A stretch of DNA of 64,000 bases from Bacillus sp. JCM 19058 (GTDB lineage Bacteria > Bacillota > Bacilli > Bacillales_H > Bacillaceae_D), in the NCBI GenBank assembly GCA_001310555.1, contig BAXO01000019.1, positions 1-64,000 of the forward strand, in the 5' to 3' direction. Position 1 is the first letter of the stretch. Each line of letters opens with the position of its first letter. Under the pieces are notes generated by a model. It was not told where the DNA came from, did not search any database, and saw nothing but the letters and a program-made list of their open reading frames with translations. Position numbers and translations under genes: made by a program. Shown one piece after another: positions 28,415 through 40,606 of the stretch.

Positions 28415-28699
28415 TGTAGGTCTCCTCAATTTAAACCGATAAGATGCAATTTTATTTGAGGGCAGTTGTAACCAAAGCGGTTTCCCTATCGATATAACTC
28501 CCTGATTGAGAGGATATGCGTGCCGTTCAGATGGATCAAAAACAGCTTTTTCCATTGAAAGCGTTCGGCACAAGCGCCTCCAAGAATAGACCCTACTTTT
28601 TTCCAACTGTCTAGTTATTTTTATACTAAGCTCTCTTACTAAGTTTATCAAGCGATCTTGATTAAAAATCGGTGTTCGCTTCTTCATCGTGAATGAAGG

Positions 28700-29409
28700 C
28701 TAAGGGCTAAGCTTACTGATTTTCCAATTTGGTTGTCGGCCATCGTTCAAGCTGTTCTGCATATCCCAAAACATATATTCAAAGCGGCTCGTGTTGATAA
28801 CAATTTCCTCTAAAAACGCGAGCTCATGCTCTGGCTTGTCTTGTGCAACCTTGTTCATGAGGCGATACACTCATTCGCCAATATTGTAAATTCCTCCGAA
28901 GCATACATCCGTACCCAGTCCCCATACAGCTCATGCTCTACGGCCCCTGGCCATGACGCTAATACCTTTCCAATATAATTATAGCTCCAGGCGCATGCCA
29001 GTACTGATGCGACTATATTTTCAATCGCGCCGCGTTGGGAGACATTCAGCATATAACTCGTATAAGCAGTCATCGTCGCTGAAGGCTCAGTCGCTTCTAA
29101 TTCTGCCCGTGATATATTAAACTTTTCTGCGTAATTGCGGTGTAGCTCCATTTCATCATTTAAAGTTCCGTGTAACAAGTTAGCAAATCTCGTCATCGTC
29201 TCCAAATCGTTTGCTTTAACACAGCCTAATGCAAATAAGCGTGAATACTCGATTAAGTAAATATAGTCTTGCTTCAAATAATGTTTGAATTTGTTTTGTT
29301 CCAACCAGCCTTCGCCAATCCCTTTAACAAATGGGTGCTTTAAGTAGCTCTCCCAAATTGGTTGAACTTTTTGCCACAATCGATCTGTAAATAGAATAGA
29401 CAATCTCAT
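28700..29409 (-). CDS. tenA: Thiaminase II / TenA-family protein (frameshifted)
   Basis: About 236 residues, the usual TenA length. It salvages thiamine breakdown products by releasing hydroxymethyl-pyrimidine from aminomethyl-pyrimidine. Family features: WESYLKHPFVKGIGEGWLEQ, FKHYLKQDYIYLIEYSRLFA, the Cys-bearing helix VLACAWSYNYIGK, and a C-terminus in another frame with FEYMFWDMQNSL. The break is near 28865. The start is ATG 29409 after AGAGGTG. It is preceded by a TPP riboswitch with a terminator, so expression falls when thiamine pyrophosphate is plentiful. Confidence 0.88.
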
Positions 29410-29444
29410 CACCTCTAACCTTTTTTTTGAAAAAAAACGAAAAT

Positions 29445-29472
29445 ACCCCATTCCTAGTCAAAGGATGGGGGT
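29445..29472 (-). terminator. Riboswitch expression-platform terminator
   Basis: A stem of CCCCATCC and GGAATGGGG followed on the minus strand by TATTTTCGTTTTTTTT, between the TPP aptamer and tenA. It is the off-state terminator. Confidence 0.75.
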
Positions 29473-29507
29473 TTGCATAGTACTCAATTAATCTCGTAGT
29501 ACATACA

Positions 29508-29603
29508 CCACTTCCCTCCGCTAGTTTTAACTAGATCAGGTTCTAAGAGTCAAGAATACTTTCTTTCTCAGCAGCATTCAGCTGCTCCCCTAGTGGTTCT
29601 CAA
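29508..29603 (-). ncRNA. TPP riboswitch (THI element)
   Basis: The minus strand holds ACTAGGGGAGC, the pyrimidine-sensing GCTGAGA, then GAACCTGATCTAGTTAAAAC and TAGCGGAGGGAAGTGG, the conserved THI-box blocks in order. It lies about 100 bases before tenA. Confidence 0.93.
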
Positions 29604-29619
29604 TTATATTTAATTGTAC

Positions 29620-29900
29620 CTTAATTACAACAAATAAGTGTGAAAAAAAGCAAATGTTAGAACGATGTCGATTGACCCGTTTAAGGTTCTCTAGTTTGAG
29701 AGTTGTTGCTATCACGATCCCGCTCTAAAGTTGAGTAACACGTCAACTTGTATTGGCAGAAGGTGAAATGAGTTCGTCGAAATTGATACGCCTAACGCCA
29801 TTTGCTTAGACTTCCATACTTCTAATACTTTCTTTTTTTCTAATTTATCCGTTCGCTTGGCAACGGATTTCCATATAAATACGTACCGAATAAACTACTG
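29620..29900. other. Intergenic, nothing recognised
   Basis: No convincing gene, hairpin terminator or RNA is seen between the riboswitch and the DUF418 gene. The tenA promoter should lie at its left edge. Confidence 0.4.
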
Positions 29901-31050
29901 TTATTTGTAGACGAGTTTTCTTAGTAATGCATCAGCTGGCCCTTGTAAACTCTTCCTTTCAAGAAGAACAGCTAGTATAATTCCAGACACCCAAATCAAG
30001 ATGGCGATTCCAAATGCTCCTGCCCCATTTATCACACCACCTAATCCTAGGGCTACGGGAGAGAGAAGAATGACAAGCATAGTTTCTTGATATAAGTAAA
30101 ATGTAAGTGATCTTTTTCCTACAGATGTAAGTAGCTTCGTTGCCGTTTGACTATTATTGTAGGGAGAGATACTTAAAATCGCAAATAGAGCAGTGTAACC
30201 AAATCCGCCAGCGAGTCCAGTAAACATATGGAGAACAGCTGCCATAGTTAATGCACCCGGCTAGGATCCCAAACCTGTACTCCATACAGGGCCAAGGGAA
30301 TAGCCCCTAAAACAGAGAGGGTAATTCCGATAATCGAGGTTCTTAATAAGAGAGTTTTGTACTGATCAGGATGTTGAATCCAATCTTTACTGCCTATCCA
30401 AACGCCTACCATTATCGCTAATAGCATTGGGAAGAGAAATAATTGAGATAACACGATAAATGGAAAACTAAACAAATTTGTCATCACTTTGTCGATATAA
30501 CTATGTGCAGGATCAACCATCCCATAACTTCACCTTCACTGTTCAACAATTTAAAGGACTCTACAAGCGGTATAATCATAAAATAAATAATACTTAATAT
30601 AAAAATCATTCGTACTTTCGTTTTCGTGGATTTAAAAAGAACCCAACTAACTAACAATATCGAAAACCCGTAAAACGCTAGAATGTCCATACCCCCAATA
30701 ATAACTAGGTGTATAAAACCGAATAACAACAAATAAAATGCGCGCCAACGTAGAAGGCGTTTGATCTGTTCCTTCGGGGTGCCTTTTTTTAGTTGTCTTT
30801 GTACCATGAATGCTAATCCAAAACCAAATAATATTGCGAACATTGGATACGCTCGCCCATCTACTAAAATAATACCTAGAAAGTTGACAAAGTGATCTGC
30901 TAGATGATCACCAAAGGGACGCGTTGCATCATTTAGTTCAGCATGAAATAGGTATAATGGTGCGTGGGCGGCTACAATTAGTAAAAGCATAAACCCTCGC
31001 CCAAGGTCAGGAGCAAGAAATCGCTCATGCATAATACGTTTCTCTTTCAC
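29901..31050 (-). CDS. DUF418-family membrane protein (frameshifted)
   Basis: About 383 residues with 8-10 hydrophobic segments. The conserved DUF418/YeiB features are present: an early GRGFMLLLIVAAHAPLY, the signature VDGRAYPMFAILFGFGLAFM, then LRWRAFYLLLFGFIHLVIIG and GGMDILAFYGF, and the C-terminal domain GKRSLTFYLYQETMLVILLS. The function of the family is unproven (acyltransferase-like membrane proteins). Breaks lie near 30500 and 30247. I choose the GTG at 31050, eight bases after GGGGAGGG. Confidence 0.8.
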
Positions 31051-32170
31051 AGTTAACCCTCCCCCCGTATTCACTTTCACCTTCCAATAATTTTCGTGCC
31101 TGAAAGATATTAAAAAAACTATCGGATAATGGACGCCCTCGCCACACCTCCTTAAACAAGATGAGTAAAAAAAGCCGAAATCTTTACCATAAGTAGTGAA
31201 TGAAGTAGTCCTAATTAATGAAATGGTCGAAGCGGACAAGTTAAGTTGGTTTGATCATCCGTAGGTGTGAGAATTCACATTTTTCACTTCCTTGTTGATC
31301 TCAATCTATACAAAAAAGAGCAGTGTTCCCACTGCCCTCCGACACATTCCATTCATTAATCCATGACTTCCGACATATTCATACGAATCGTAACAAAAGC
31401 GCAAAGTGCCCGCTTGAGCACCGGACAAACTAGGCTATGTTCGCGGAAATAAAGGAAACACAGGGATGGAAGGAACTGATGTTGATTTATCGTATGGAAA
31501 CAAAGGAAGCTTGCTCGTTGTTGGGCACTTGGAGCTAGACAGGCTTTCCTAAAATGAAAAATCATTCACATTCATAATTACAGAAGATTCAGTTTTTTTA
31601 TTGCCTTCAAAATTCTTTCCCAGTGTTATGATAATGATACAGCCAATTGCTCATCGCACCCTAACAAACGGAATTTCCCATGTGAACAATTGTAAGCAGA
31701 TTCTATACGCTTCTTTCACCACTAATGCAAAAGGTGAAACTCTCTACTAATGGTGAATCTGACTTTTTTTCACATAAATAAAGCAGGATGTAGCTCCTGC
31801 TTCAATGTATTTGATAGACATGGCAAAAATGAAGGAAAACAATGGGGAGAAACAGCCTTTTTACGTTTTCCTTATTTTCTGCTGTTTTGAGTTCGATTAT
31901 TTCGCATCATTGACCCTACGTCCCGTGCCCGGTATATCGGAATGGAAAGTTCTCAAATTAAAGAAGAGAGAAAATTCTGTCATTTATCTATAGCTGATCA
32001 GACGAGGTTTATTTTGCTGTCAAATCCTTAATCATGCGGATAATCAATTGATCTCAAGCAATTGAGCAGAGATTAGAATGTTTTTTCGCTAAGTAGTTAA
32101 TCTTCCGTCTATTGCGGTAGCCTTCGACACTACAGTAGCTCAAATGGTTCATCAAACGCCTTTTCATCCG
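31051..32170. other. Long intergenic region without recognised genes
   Basis: 1.1 kb with no open frame that looks protein-like. A terminator-like stem AAGCAGGA / TCCTGCTT lies at about 31780-31802, and a weak one (GCAGTGTTCCCACTGC) at about 31321-31338. It may hold decayed sequence. Confidence 0.4.
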
Positions 32171-32461
32171 TTATAGACCATCCGCTTCCTTCCGCTGCTC
32201 ATCCATGTAGTGACCTTGATGCTGTCCATGACCTTGATGATTGCCATTATGGTCGTGATGCATATGGTGTGCATGGTGGCCATGATGCTGACCATGATGT
32301 TCGTGATGCATATGATGTGGATGGTGGCCATGATGCTGACCATGATGCATATGATGTGGATGGTGACCATGATGGTCATGATGCATATGGTGTGGATGGT
32401 GAAAATGATGATGGTAATGGTGATGGTGTATATGCTGGCCATTATTATTATATTGATTCAT
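32171..32461 (-). CDS. Histidine-rich repeat protein, putative metal binder
   Basis: A 96-residue protein, about half His from residue 10 to 80, in degenerate repeats built on HHGHHPHHMHH and HGQHHGHHPHH. There is no signal peptide or membrane segment; the ends are polar (MNQYNNNGQ; MDEQRKEADGL). Such His-rich proteins bind nickel, zinc or copper, or sit in spore coats; the role here is not known. The start at 32461 follows AAGGGGGATT. The repeat also makes long open frames on the opposite strand, which are not genes. Regulation and partners are not evident. Confidence 0.75.
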   Translation of the reverse strand: MNQYNNNGQHIHHHHYHHHFHHPHHMHHDHHGHHPHHMHHGQHHGHHPHHMHHEHHGQHHGHHAHHMHHDHNGNHQGHGQHQGHYMDEQRKEADGL

Positions 32462-32939
32462 CGTCCAATCCCCCTTTCTTGGTATAATTTTTGCTAATAC
32501 AATGACATCATATGCTAAACACCTAGATGTGTTCATGAAAATTGACTCTTAAAATCCTACAGGAACTTGGCGCTTTTAAGTTGACTACATTTGACTGTTC
32601 TACACGATATTACAAGCACGATTCGGATCTCTTCAGGAACTCGACTCGCTATTTCTAACTGAGGATACCGTTACTACGTGCTGAATAGTGTAAAGCACTC
32701 GAATCCATTGCATTGGGTGCCTCCTAAAAGTAGGGAGAAGCTGAGCGCCTTTTCAGATTGATAAAAGCTATCCCCAAAGACTAGATAGCTACCCTGTCAC
32801 TTAATTAAAGTCAAAAATAACCCAATCCCTTTGTCAGGATTGGGTTGTCGCGTACGCTTCTTCGTCTACCATTTCTCGATACGAAAGATAACTCTTATCA
32901 ACATCGATAAAGGACAAATCGATTTCTCTCCTCGTATAC
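32462..32939. other. Intergenic, nothing clear
   Basis: It holds the promoter of the His-rich gene. Near 32820-32850, AACCCAATCC and GGATTGGGTT form a 10-bp perfect stem with loop CTTTGTCA, probably the terminator of the MFS gene or of a lost gene. No coding sequence was found. Confidence 0.45.
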
Positions 32940-34112
32940 TTAGGAATTAGTAAGCCCCTTCTGTTCTCGAGCGACACTTGACCTCGATAAAGAAAACAGT
33001 GCACATCCTAACGCAATTAAAACGAAGAAAGCACCAAACCACGCGTTATAAACTACCGGAAATTGATTGACCATCATTCCACCGCTGCGGAGCCAAGGGC
33101 AATCCCAAGCTGCAGGGCGGACGTATTAAAGCTCTGCTGAATTCCAGAGGACTCTGGTGCCGTTTGAATCAAATAACTTTGCAAAGCAGGAGAAAGCGCC
33201 CAGCTTAGCAGCCCCCATATGATTAAGGCGACAGGAAAAATATAGAAAGCACGTGCTGCCAGTGGGAGGAGGAACAAAACGAGTGCAAACGATGATACTA
33301 TGATAAGAATGCTCTTTTTCACTCCTATACGGTCGGAAATCCAACCGCCGACTCCACCCCCCGTAACTGCAGCCACTCCAAAGACAAAATAAGCAATGCT
33401 GATCCATAACGGATTCAGATCTAACGTTGCCTGTAAAAATGGCGTAAAATATGCATACATTGTATAGTGACCAGCTAACATGAGCACAGTTACGAGATGA
33501 GCACTAACGATTTTTTCGTTTTTCAAAGAAGCAAGCTGTTGACGCAGTGGAATCATCGCTTCGGGAGTAAGTGGAGTTAAAAAGCGATAAATAATCACCA
33601 TTGAGATGAGCGTTAAACTGGCGATGAGTAAAAAAAGGCGCTCGCCACCCAAACACATCACCAATCAACACCCCAAGTGGAACCCCCAATACTAAAGAGC
33701 CGCTAATTCCCATTGAAACGATCCCGATTGCCCTCGCAATGTACTCCTTAGCAACGATTTTTGCCGAAATTGTCAGTGATAACACAACAATCAAGGCTGC
33801 GCTCAACGCCGTAAAAACTCGAGCGGTCATCAGCCATTCGAAGCTCGGACTCATAAATGCCCCAATATTCCCGATAAAGAAAAAAAACAATGACCACATA
33901 TAGAGTCGCTTGCGCTCGACCTTTGCTGTTAAAGCAAGCAATACCGGGCCCGCAACAGCCAAGACAAGCGCAAAGACAGTAATCAATTGACCAGCAGCAC
34001 TGACTGTGATTTGCAAGTCCTCGGCAATGATTGGTAAAATTCCGCCGATTACTAGCTCAACCATTCCGACGACAAAAGCAGAAAGCGCTAATACGTAAAC
34101 TTTTATATTCAT
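32940..34112 (-). CDS. MFS transporter, DHA1/AraJ-like (frameshifted)
   Basis: About 390 residues, 12 membrane segments expected. The N-terminal half has [20 protein letters not shown] (helix 1), the loop 2-3 signature [12 protein letters not shown], and [20 protein letters not shown] (motif C-like, typical of antiporters). The C-terminal half has [19 protein letters not shown], and the end recovered from another frame is [20 protein letters not shown]. Breaks lie near 33650 and 33078. It probably exports a drug, sugar or amino acid with proton exchange; substrate unknown. ATG at 34112. Confidence 0.8.
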
Positions 34113-34405
34113 CAATATCTGAATCCCTTCGAAAGAAAACTCCAATAGAATGGTAACCTTTATCGCCGAGAAAGGCAACTGATTTCGCCGGAGAGCAGCC
34201 GCAGCACTATTTACTATTTCACTTCAAAAATGGTCCGAGAAAAGGCTTGCGGTAGGTTAAGTGGAAAAAAAGCATACTTTCCTTCGCGCTTTGCATCCGC
34301 CCAAAGAGGACTAGAAAAATCGTCTCCTGCTCATGTAAGGACGAGCAAAAGACGATTTATTGAGAACATGCATAAGAAGGAGCCCCGACGGTCCCTTTCG
34401 TTCAG

Positions 34406-36713
34406 TTATGGACGATAAACATGAAAGTGGTGGAACTCTGCTGTTGATCCGTGTCCGGCTTGCGAAACAAGACCTATTTTCGTTTCAGATCCGGCGGGAA
34501 GACTCCAGACACCCCCGAATGTCCAATTCTCCCCATCACGGCTCGTTGCTGCACGGTAATTGTGCTCACCACTTTCTGGATCGATCGTATGGTGAATGCG
34601 TAGCCAAGTTGTATCAGCTGGAGGTCCCACCATCATGGCTCCGTACGGACCGTGTTCTTTAGCGAACTCAGTCCGTCTGCTCGTTCCAAACGCAACATGA
34701 ACCAATTTTAAGTATTTGTCATCGTTTGAATACACGACCAATCCCGCTTGCTGGAACCCTCGGTCAGTATCGGTGCCGAGGTCAATTGACATTTTTGTTT
34801 CCACTGTATATTCACCTGTCGGGACATCACGTAACAGTACAGAAGCGTCATTCCTGTCTCCGTAAAGGTCTAAGTCCTGGGTGTCCCACCTATATACACC
34901 GTCGGTTAGTTCTCCATCAGGCGTTCTCACCCATGACCATGCTGGACCAAGAGCATCACCATCAAAATCGTCACTGTAAAGTGGGTCAAGGCTTCCAGCT
35001 TCCGGCTCTTTTACTTTTTCGGTGACAGCCTCATATAATTGGACTTTCCCTACATTATCTGCATCCATTTTAGTACCAAGTGAAGCGACACCAACTGCCC
35101 CTTCTTTGTTTAAATTTTCTGGAAGAGTTCGCGTTTGCGTCGCTAGCGGATCACCTAGTCGAGCTTCGGTTACCTCGATGGTCATCGTCAAGTCTCTCAC
35201 TTCAATTGCAAGATGATGCCACTTGCTAAAGTCAAAGTCCTCATAAAGTCGGGTCACCTCTTGGCCAATGCTTTCTCCTTCGACTATCGCATCCGTAACG
35301 AGTGCATGTTTGTTAGCATCAAGCCAAGCAATCGTGTAGTTGTTCGAGTCTTGATAAGCGACGACTAGACCAGCTGCGCCTTTTGACTTAGCTGGAAGTC
35401 GAAGGTCCGCCTCTGCACGAAACTCAGAAGGTCCGTCCTCTTTACTAATGAGAAAGCTTTCTTTATTTGCCGACGCCTTCTGATGGACGTAACCACCAGC
35501 ATCCATTTCATTTGCCAGCCTCCACCCCCCTTGACCTGCCCCTTCTTTCAGCCAGTCCTGATTAAGATTTTCCACCTCATTGAAGTCATCGCCGACATCC
35601 CAGGTCGTGACAGGGGCGAATTCACTTTCATCTGAAGCCCAAGCTCCTGCCCGCACCGTCGGCCAGCCGTCTATCCAATCTAACCGATCGATCATTAATG
35701 GACGGCGAGCGATTCCAGAGTGGGGCGGCAATAAATAAGGATTGTTTTTGTCTATTGCATGGTACACGATCCATTGTTGTCCGGAAAGGTCTGTAGCAAT
35801 TGAATGGTGTCCGTTCCCGACCCACCTGTTTCCATTCGAAGATAAGACAAGTGTACCTCCGCGCCGAGATTCCAACATAGATACCCCTTCGCTGTCTACA
35901 AACGGACCGAGTGGGCTTGTTGAACGACCGACATAAATTTGATAGCTGCTGAAAGGTCCGGCACAGCAACCGCCTTCTGAGATAAACAGATAATAGTAAT
36001 TTCCTTTTTTCACAACGTACGGCGCTTCAGCTTGATCGCCATACGTCAGCTCCACGACTTCGCCGATCACACGTTTCCCATCATGAGAAAGCTCCGCCCC
36101 ACATAGTGAACCATAGCTTCCCCAGTACAGATAACGAGTTCCGTCATCATCCGTAAATACCGCTGAATCGATCGCATGGGTAGGGCACACTCCTTGAGGC
36201 GTAACCTCTCCATGATCAGTCCAAGGCCCCGTAGGTGTTGGTGCAGTCGCAACGCCTACTGTCCAGAAATTCTGTTCACTGAAATGGGCAATAGAATAAT
36301 ATAAATAATATTCTCCATTCATGTATCGAACATCAGGTGCCCAATAGTTGGTACCGTCCCTCGGAACCCAGTCAGGCTTCGTTTCTTCGGTAAAAACGCC
36401 CCCTACATACTCCCAGTTGATCATATCCTTTGAGCGCAATATCGGTAAAGTGTGGAAGCTATCATCACCGCTGCTTTGGAGTAAAGGGTCGGTTGTTCCA
36501 TAGGAATACCAATAGCCGTCCTTCGCAAGAATGATCGCCGGATCGGGGAATGTATCCGCAACTCCTTCCGAAACAGGGTTCGTATACAATTGTTCTTCAC
36601 TGTTTCGTTCGGCGTCCGCTTGTCCAGAGGCGGCAGGCATCGTCATTCCAAAGGCAAGGATAGCATAAAAAAAATGATTAATGGGCCTGAACCCTTTTTT
36701 TTGAGACTCTCAT
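34406..36713 (-). CDS. Secreted GH43-family arabinan/xylan hydrolase
   Basis: About 769 residues. A signal peptide spans a frameshift: MRVSKKGFRPINHFFYAILA, with T8 at 36695-36702 needing T7; after that the frame is open for 746 codons. The five-bladed GH43 catalytic domain (about residues 35-345) shows DPAIILAKDGYWYSYGTT (base Asp), NYWAPDVRYMNGEYYLYYS, THAIDSAVFTDDDGTRYLYW (pKa Asp) and EAPYVVKKGNYYYLF (acid Glu). Two concanavalin-like modules follow (about 360-550 and 580-769). It likely releases arabinose from plant polysaccharides. A palindrome of LacI/CcpA type lies 40 bases upstream. Confidence 0.88.
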
Positions 36714-36751
36714 TTTGGCTGTTTCCTCCTTTATGTGCAAGTAAATTTTTC

Positions 36752-36765
36752 TGTAAACGTTTACA
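36752..36765. promoter_or_regulatory. LacI-type operator or cre-like site before GH43
   Basis: A perfect 14-bp palindrome TGTAAACGTTTACA. Two further half-like copies (GGTTTACATC near 36817; CGTTTACATA near 36879) lie upstream. This form fits LacI-family regulators of sugar genes and overlaps the cre pattern of CcpA. Confidence 0.7.
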
Positions 36766-36779
36766 TAATCGATCACGAG

Positions 36780-37455
36780 CTCCCTCTTTCATTCATTGGC
36801 ATAGAGCTTATAACAACGGTTTACATCCACATGCAATGAAAAGAGCTTACAACAAGCGCATTACGACTTACCGAGTAATCGTTTACATATAACTGAGTCT
36901 CCGGGGCAAGCGGAGTAACTCTGCTAATAATTTTTCTTAAGCACTCCTCCTCTCACTAAGTTTAATCAGTGCGTTACTTTACAAATTTATCCACCTCCTT
37001 TTTAAATTAACACTCATTGAAAGCGCCGTCAACAGAGAAACTATCTCGTCTATTTGCAAGCATAACTTCAAACGCAACAGGTCTTTCTCTAATTTATAGC
37101 GAACGGGTAGCTGATTTTTCCATGAACAATCCTAATGCAAGCCTCCTTATCAGATCTCTCAACTGGTACAGCCTTACAAAGATTCGCTTCTCCGTTGACC
37201 GCACTAAATCGAGCAAAGGAGGAAAATGGGTTTTCATTATCATACTTGTAGTCGCACGAACAGTGACATGGTCATGGAGGCGGCAGTGCCTAGTATCATG
37301 CTTCTTCATCGATATGTAAATGCGCTGGGAGGTTAAGGGCATTGCAGGATCACTCCATACATAGTATTAAAGTACATGCGGACATATGAATTGAATAGCC
37401 TCATTCAAAGAGAGGGCGTCAACACAACGAGTTGTTTTAAAACAGGACAGCTCGG
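36780..37455. other. Intergenic between GH43 and the AraC gene
   Basis: Open frames on both strands at 37017-37342 have no ribosome binding site and no family likeness. The part next to GH43 holds its promoter. One long inverted region is not evident. Possibly decayed coding sequence; not called. Confidence 0.35.
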
Positions 37456-38346
37456 CTAAAGGAGGCTCCGCTTCGCAGTCCTGTACTGGCCAGGGGTTAT
37501 GCCTGTCTTATTTCGAAACAACCGAATAAAATAATTGGCGTCGTCTACTCCTAGCCTGCTTGCAATCAATGAAATCGCCTCATCCGATTCGGCAAGCTGC
37601 TTTTTTGCCTCCTCGATCAAGAGAAAATGTGCATATTGAAGAGGTGTCATCCCGGTATGCTTTTTTAGGCAGCGTGACAAATAGTCCCTATTAAAATGAA
37701 AGTTGTGCTCAAGCTCGCTTAAATGAAAAGGCTGTCCAATGTGCTGCCGTAAGAATGCTTCTATTTGACGACTTAGTAAAAATGAACGAGAGGGCCTCCT
37801 ATCTTGCTGTCCCCAATTTTTAAGCCACTCCTGTAGCTGTGACAGCAGCATCACCAGCAAGTTTTGCAGCGTCAAAGCGTTACCTTCATTCAGTATGTTC
37901 TGTACACGTACCATTTCGCGAAGGATAGGCAGTAATGGGAGCGGCTCGATAGACGCCACTTAGGAATAAACATCCGTTGCTCAACCGGTTCACTATCCTG
38001 ATCAGTACCGTTAGGAAGCGGAGTTGACCAAATGATTTGCTTTTCGGGGACGAGACTTGCTCCGGAAGGGTGAAAAAAAATGCACCCAATATATTTCTGT
38101 ATTTTCTTCGCATGGCCGATGTCCATAATGGTATCGATCGGGCTCAAGAACAAACAAATGACCCTTCTCTAACGTGTAAGACTTGTCACCTTCCGTTATG
38201 TACAGCCTTCCTTTAAGAACTAGCAGAACATCAAAAACAGAAAATTGCCTCCCGATATGTTGGTCTCCGGGTCTCCAGATAGCATGACCGACAGTAATAA
38301 ACTGGGGCAATGGGGGAATTCGAAGCTGTAAACCGTTCACCTTCAT
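37456..38346 (-). CDS. AraC-family transcription regulator (frameshifted)
   Basis: About 296 residues. The N-terminal cupin for ligand binding has WRPGDQHIGRQFSVFDVLLV and YTLEKGHLFVLEPDRYHYGH. The C-terminal pair of helix-turn-helix motifs reads IGQPFHLSELEHNFHFNRDY, LKKHTGMTPLQY and ADEAISLIASRLGVDDANYF-type sequence ending FRNKTGITPGQYR. Frame changes lie near 38050 (A run) and 37950. It faces away from the GHL6 gene at 38635 with a shared promoter region, so it probably controls that gene, GH43 or both in response to a sugar. Confidence 0.85.
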
Positions 38347-38634
38347 TTCCTCCTAATCAGTATTCGCTAACGTTTTTCATTATTCTAGCGACGGAATTCA
38401 TCTCTATAAAACGCTGCGACAAATGGTTACTTACCTTAGCTGTGCTTGATGGCGTCACTATTAAGATTCATTCATAGACGCTTCTGAATTAGGCAAAAGC
38501 ATTCATTCATTACACTATCATAAGAAGTCGATTTTGTGCTATAAATAATCGAAATATTGTCTATTTCCTTTGTATTTAGTTAGCTATAGTAGATTCATAG
38601 ACAGTCCAAAACTGTATAAAAAGGAGTGTTAATC

Positions 38635-40606
38635 GTGCGATTCAGACAAGTTCATTTGGACTTCCATACTTCGGAAGCAATAGCGGGAATTGGGAGTGGT
38701 TTTTCCAAGGAACAGTTTCAACAGATGTTAAAGAAAGGCTGCGTTGACTCAATAACGCTCTTCTCCAAGTGTCATCATGGTTGGGCTTATCACCCTACAG
38801 TGGCGAATGAAATCCATCCGGAGCTAAATTTTGATTTGCTTGGCTCTATGATCGAAGCTGCCCATGAGATTGATGTTCGAACACCCGTTTATATTTCCGC
38901 AGGACTGGATGAGAAGCTTGCCCGCAAACGCCCGGAATGGCTTATTCGTGACATAGAAGATAAGCAGGGTGGGGTCAAGGCTTTATGAAGCCGGTATATC
39001 ATGAGTTTTGCATGAATACCCCATACCTCGATCTATTACTAGACCAAATCGAAGAAGTCGTTAGAAATTACGATGCAGATGGGATATTTCTTGACATTGT
39101 CGGAGCTCGACAATGTTATTGCCAGTACTGCGTTCAGGAACTGCGAGAGCTAGGAAAGGATCCGCGAGATCAACAGGCGGTTACCGAACTGGGCGAAAAA
39201 GTATTTCGAAATTACGCGTTAAAGGTTAAGGATAGAATTCATAGAATCAAACCGGATATGCCTATTTTCCACAACAGCGGCCATATTAGAAGAGGACGCA
39301 GAGACTTGTTATACTTTAACACGCATTTAGAATTAGAATCGCTGCCAACAGGCGGCTGGGGTTACGACCACTTTCCACTATCGGCCAGATATGCGCAAAC
39401 GGTTGGTCTCGACTATTTAGGTATGACAGGGAAGTTCCATACTTCTTGGGGAGAATTCGGCGGCTTTAAGCACCCTAACGCCCTCCGTTACGAGACGGCA
39501 CTCAGTTTAGCTAACGGGGCACGCTGCTCAATCGGAGACCAGCTTCACCCTGACGGCATAATGGATGAAGCCACATACGCACTTATAGGGACCGCCTATA
39601 AAGAGGTTGCCACAAAAGAGCCTTGGTGCACTGACGTTTCCAGTGTGGCAGATGTAGCACTTCTTTCTTTAGAAGCCGTTCACGCACAGCAGCAAACTGA
39701 AGATAGCGCTTCCGCAGGCTTGTCTGATGCAGGCGCAGTACGGATGCTACTGGAGGGAAAGATTCTTTTTGACGTGCTCGATCTTGAAGCAGATTTCGAG
39801 CGCTACAAGGTTCTAATTTTGCCAGATGGTGTCCGAATGACGTTTGAGCTTGAAAAAAAGCTGTCCGATTACACAGCTAATGGTGGTAAAATTCTAGCAA
39901 CCGGTAGTTCTGGACTGCGCGATACGGGGCAATTCGGCATCGATTTCGGAGTAAAATGGCTTGAAGAGAACCGATACAGGCCGGATTACTTCCACCCTCA
40001 CTTTCAGCTGAAAAATCTGGAGACGACCTCGTTTATTTTTTTATTCGAAAGGTCAACGCATCGAGCTTAATGGAGGGACCAAGCTCGGTCGAAGAGAGGA
40101 TCCTTATTTTAACCGGGATTTATTTACCTTCTGTTCGCACCAGCATACACCAAGCTCCAAAAACGACGGCGGTCCTGGGATGGTCGAAGGCTCCCAAGGC
40201 ATTTATATTGCCTGGAACATCTTTGAAGATTATGCGACGAAAGGCAGCCTAATTTTAAAGGAAACCGTCTTATTTGCGCTGGAACGACTGCTAAATGGAA
40301 GTAGGACGGTTAAAACGACTCTTCCAGCGCAAGGAATAGCTACGCTGCAGCACCAGGAAAAAAAAGAACCGCTATATCAATCACTTGCTTTATGCGTCAC
40401 CCGTCAAGCGAGGGGACGGCATCGAAGTCATCGAGGATCTCATCCCATTGTACGATATAGACGTAGAGCTACAGATCCCGAGGCAAATTAAGAAGTTATA
40501 TTTGGCTCCTCAAATGACACAACTAGCATTCGATCAAGACGAGGAACGGATCTCCTTCCGAATCCCAGAGCTCACTTGTCATCAAATGGTCGTACTGGAT
40601 TACTGA
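38635..40606 (+). CDS. GHL6-type glycosyl hydrolase with beta-galactosidase-like middle domain (frameshifted)
   Basis: About 657 residues over three frames. The N-terminal TIM barrel (putative glycosyl hydrolase 6, GHL6) has FRQVHLDFHTSEAIAGIGSG, ITLFSKCHHGWAYHPTV, and DADGIFLDIVGARQCYCQYC with the likely catalytic Asp. ADFERYKVLILPDGVRMTFE and YTANGGKILATGS match the class I glutamine amidotransferase-like trimerisation domain of GH42. Breaks lie near 38975 and 40035 and in the tail near 40390. I take GTG 38635 after AAGGAG. Substrate unknown; the neighbours suggest a plant-derived oligosaccharide. Confidence 0.8.

Noticed and set aside
28415..28687. Upstream extension of the APH-family frame
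   Set aside because: No ribosome binding site at its Met and no family likeness; the ATG at 28414 has GAGGAGACC upstream.
32210..32497. Open frames rich in Met and Asp on the plus strand
   Set aside because: They mirror the His-codon repeats of the minus-strand gene, and have no ribosome binding site or likeness to a family.
37017..37342. Overlapping open frames on both strands between GH43 and AraC
   Set aside because: Neither has a start signal or family features.
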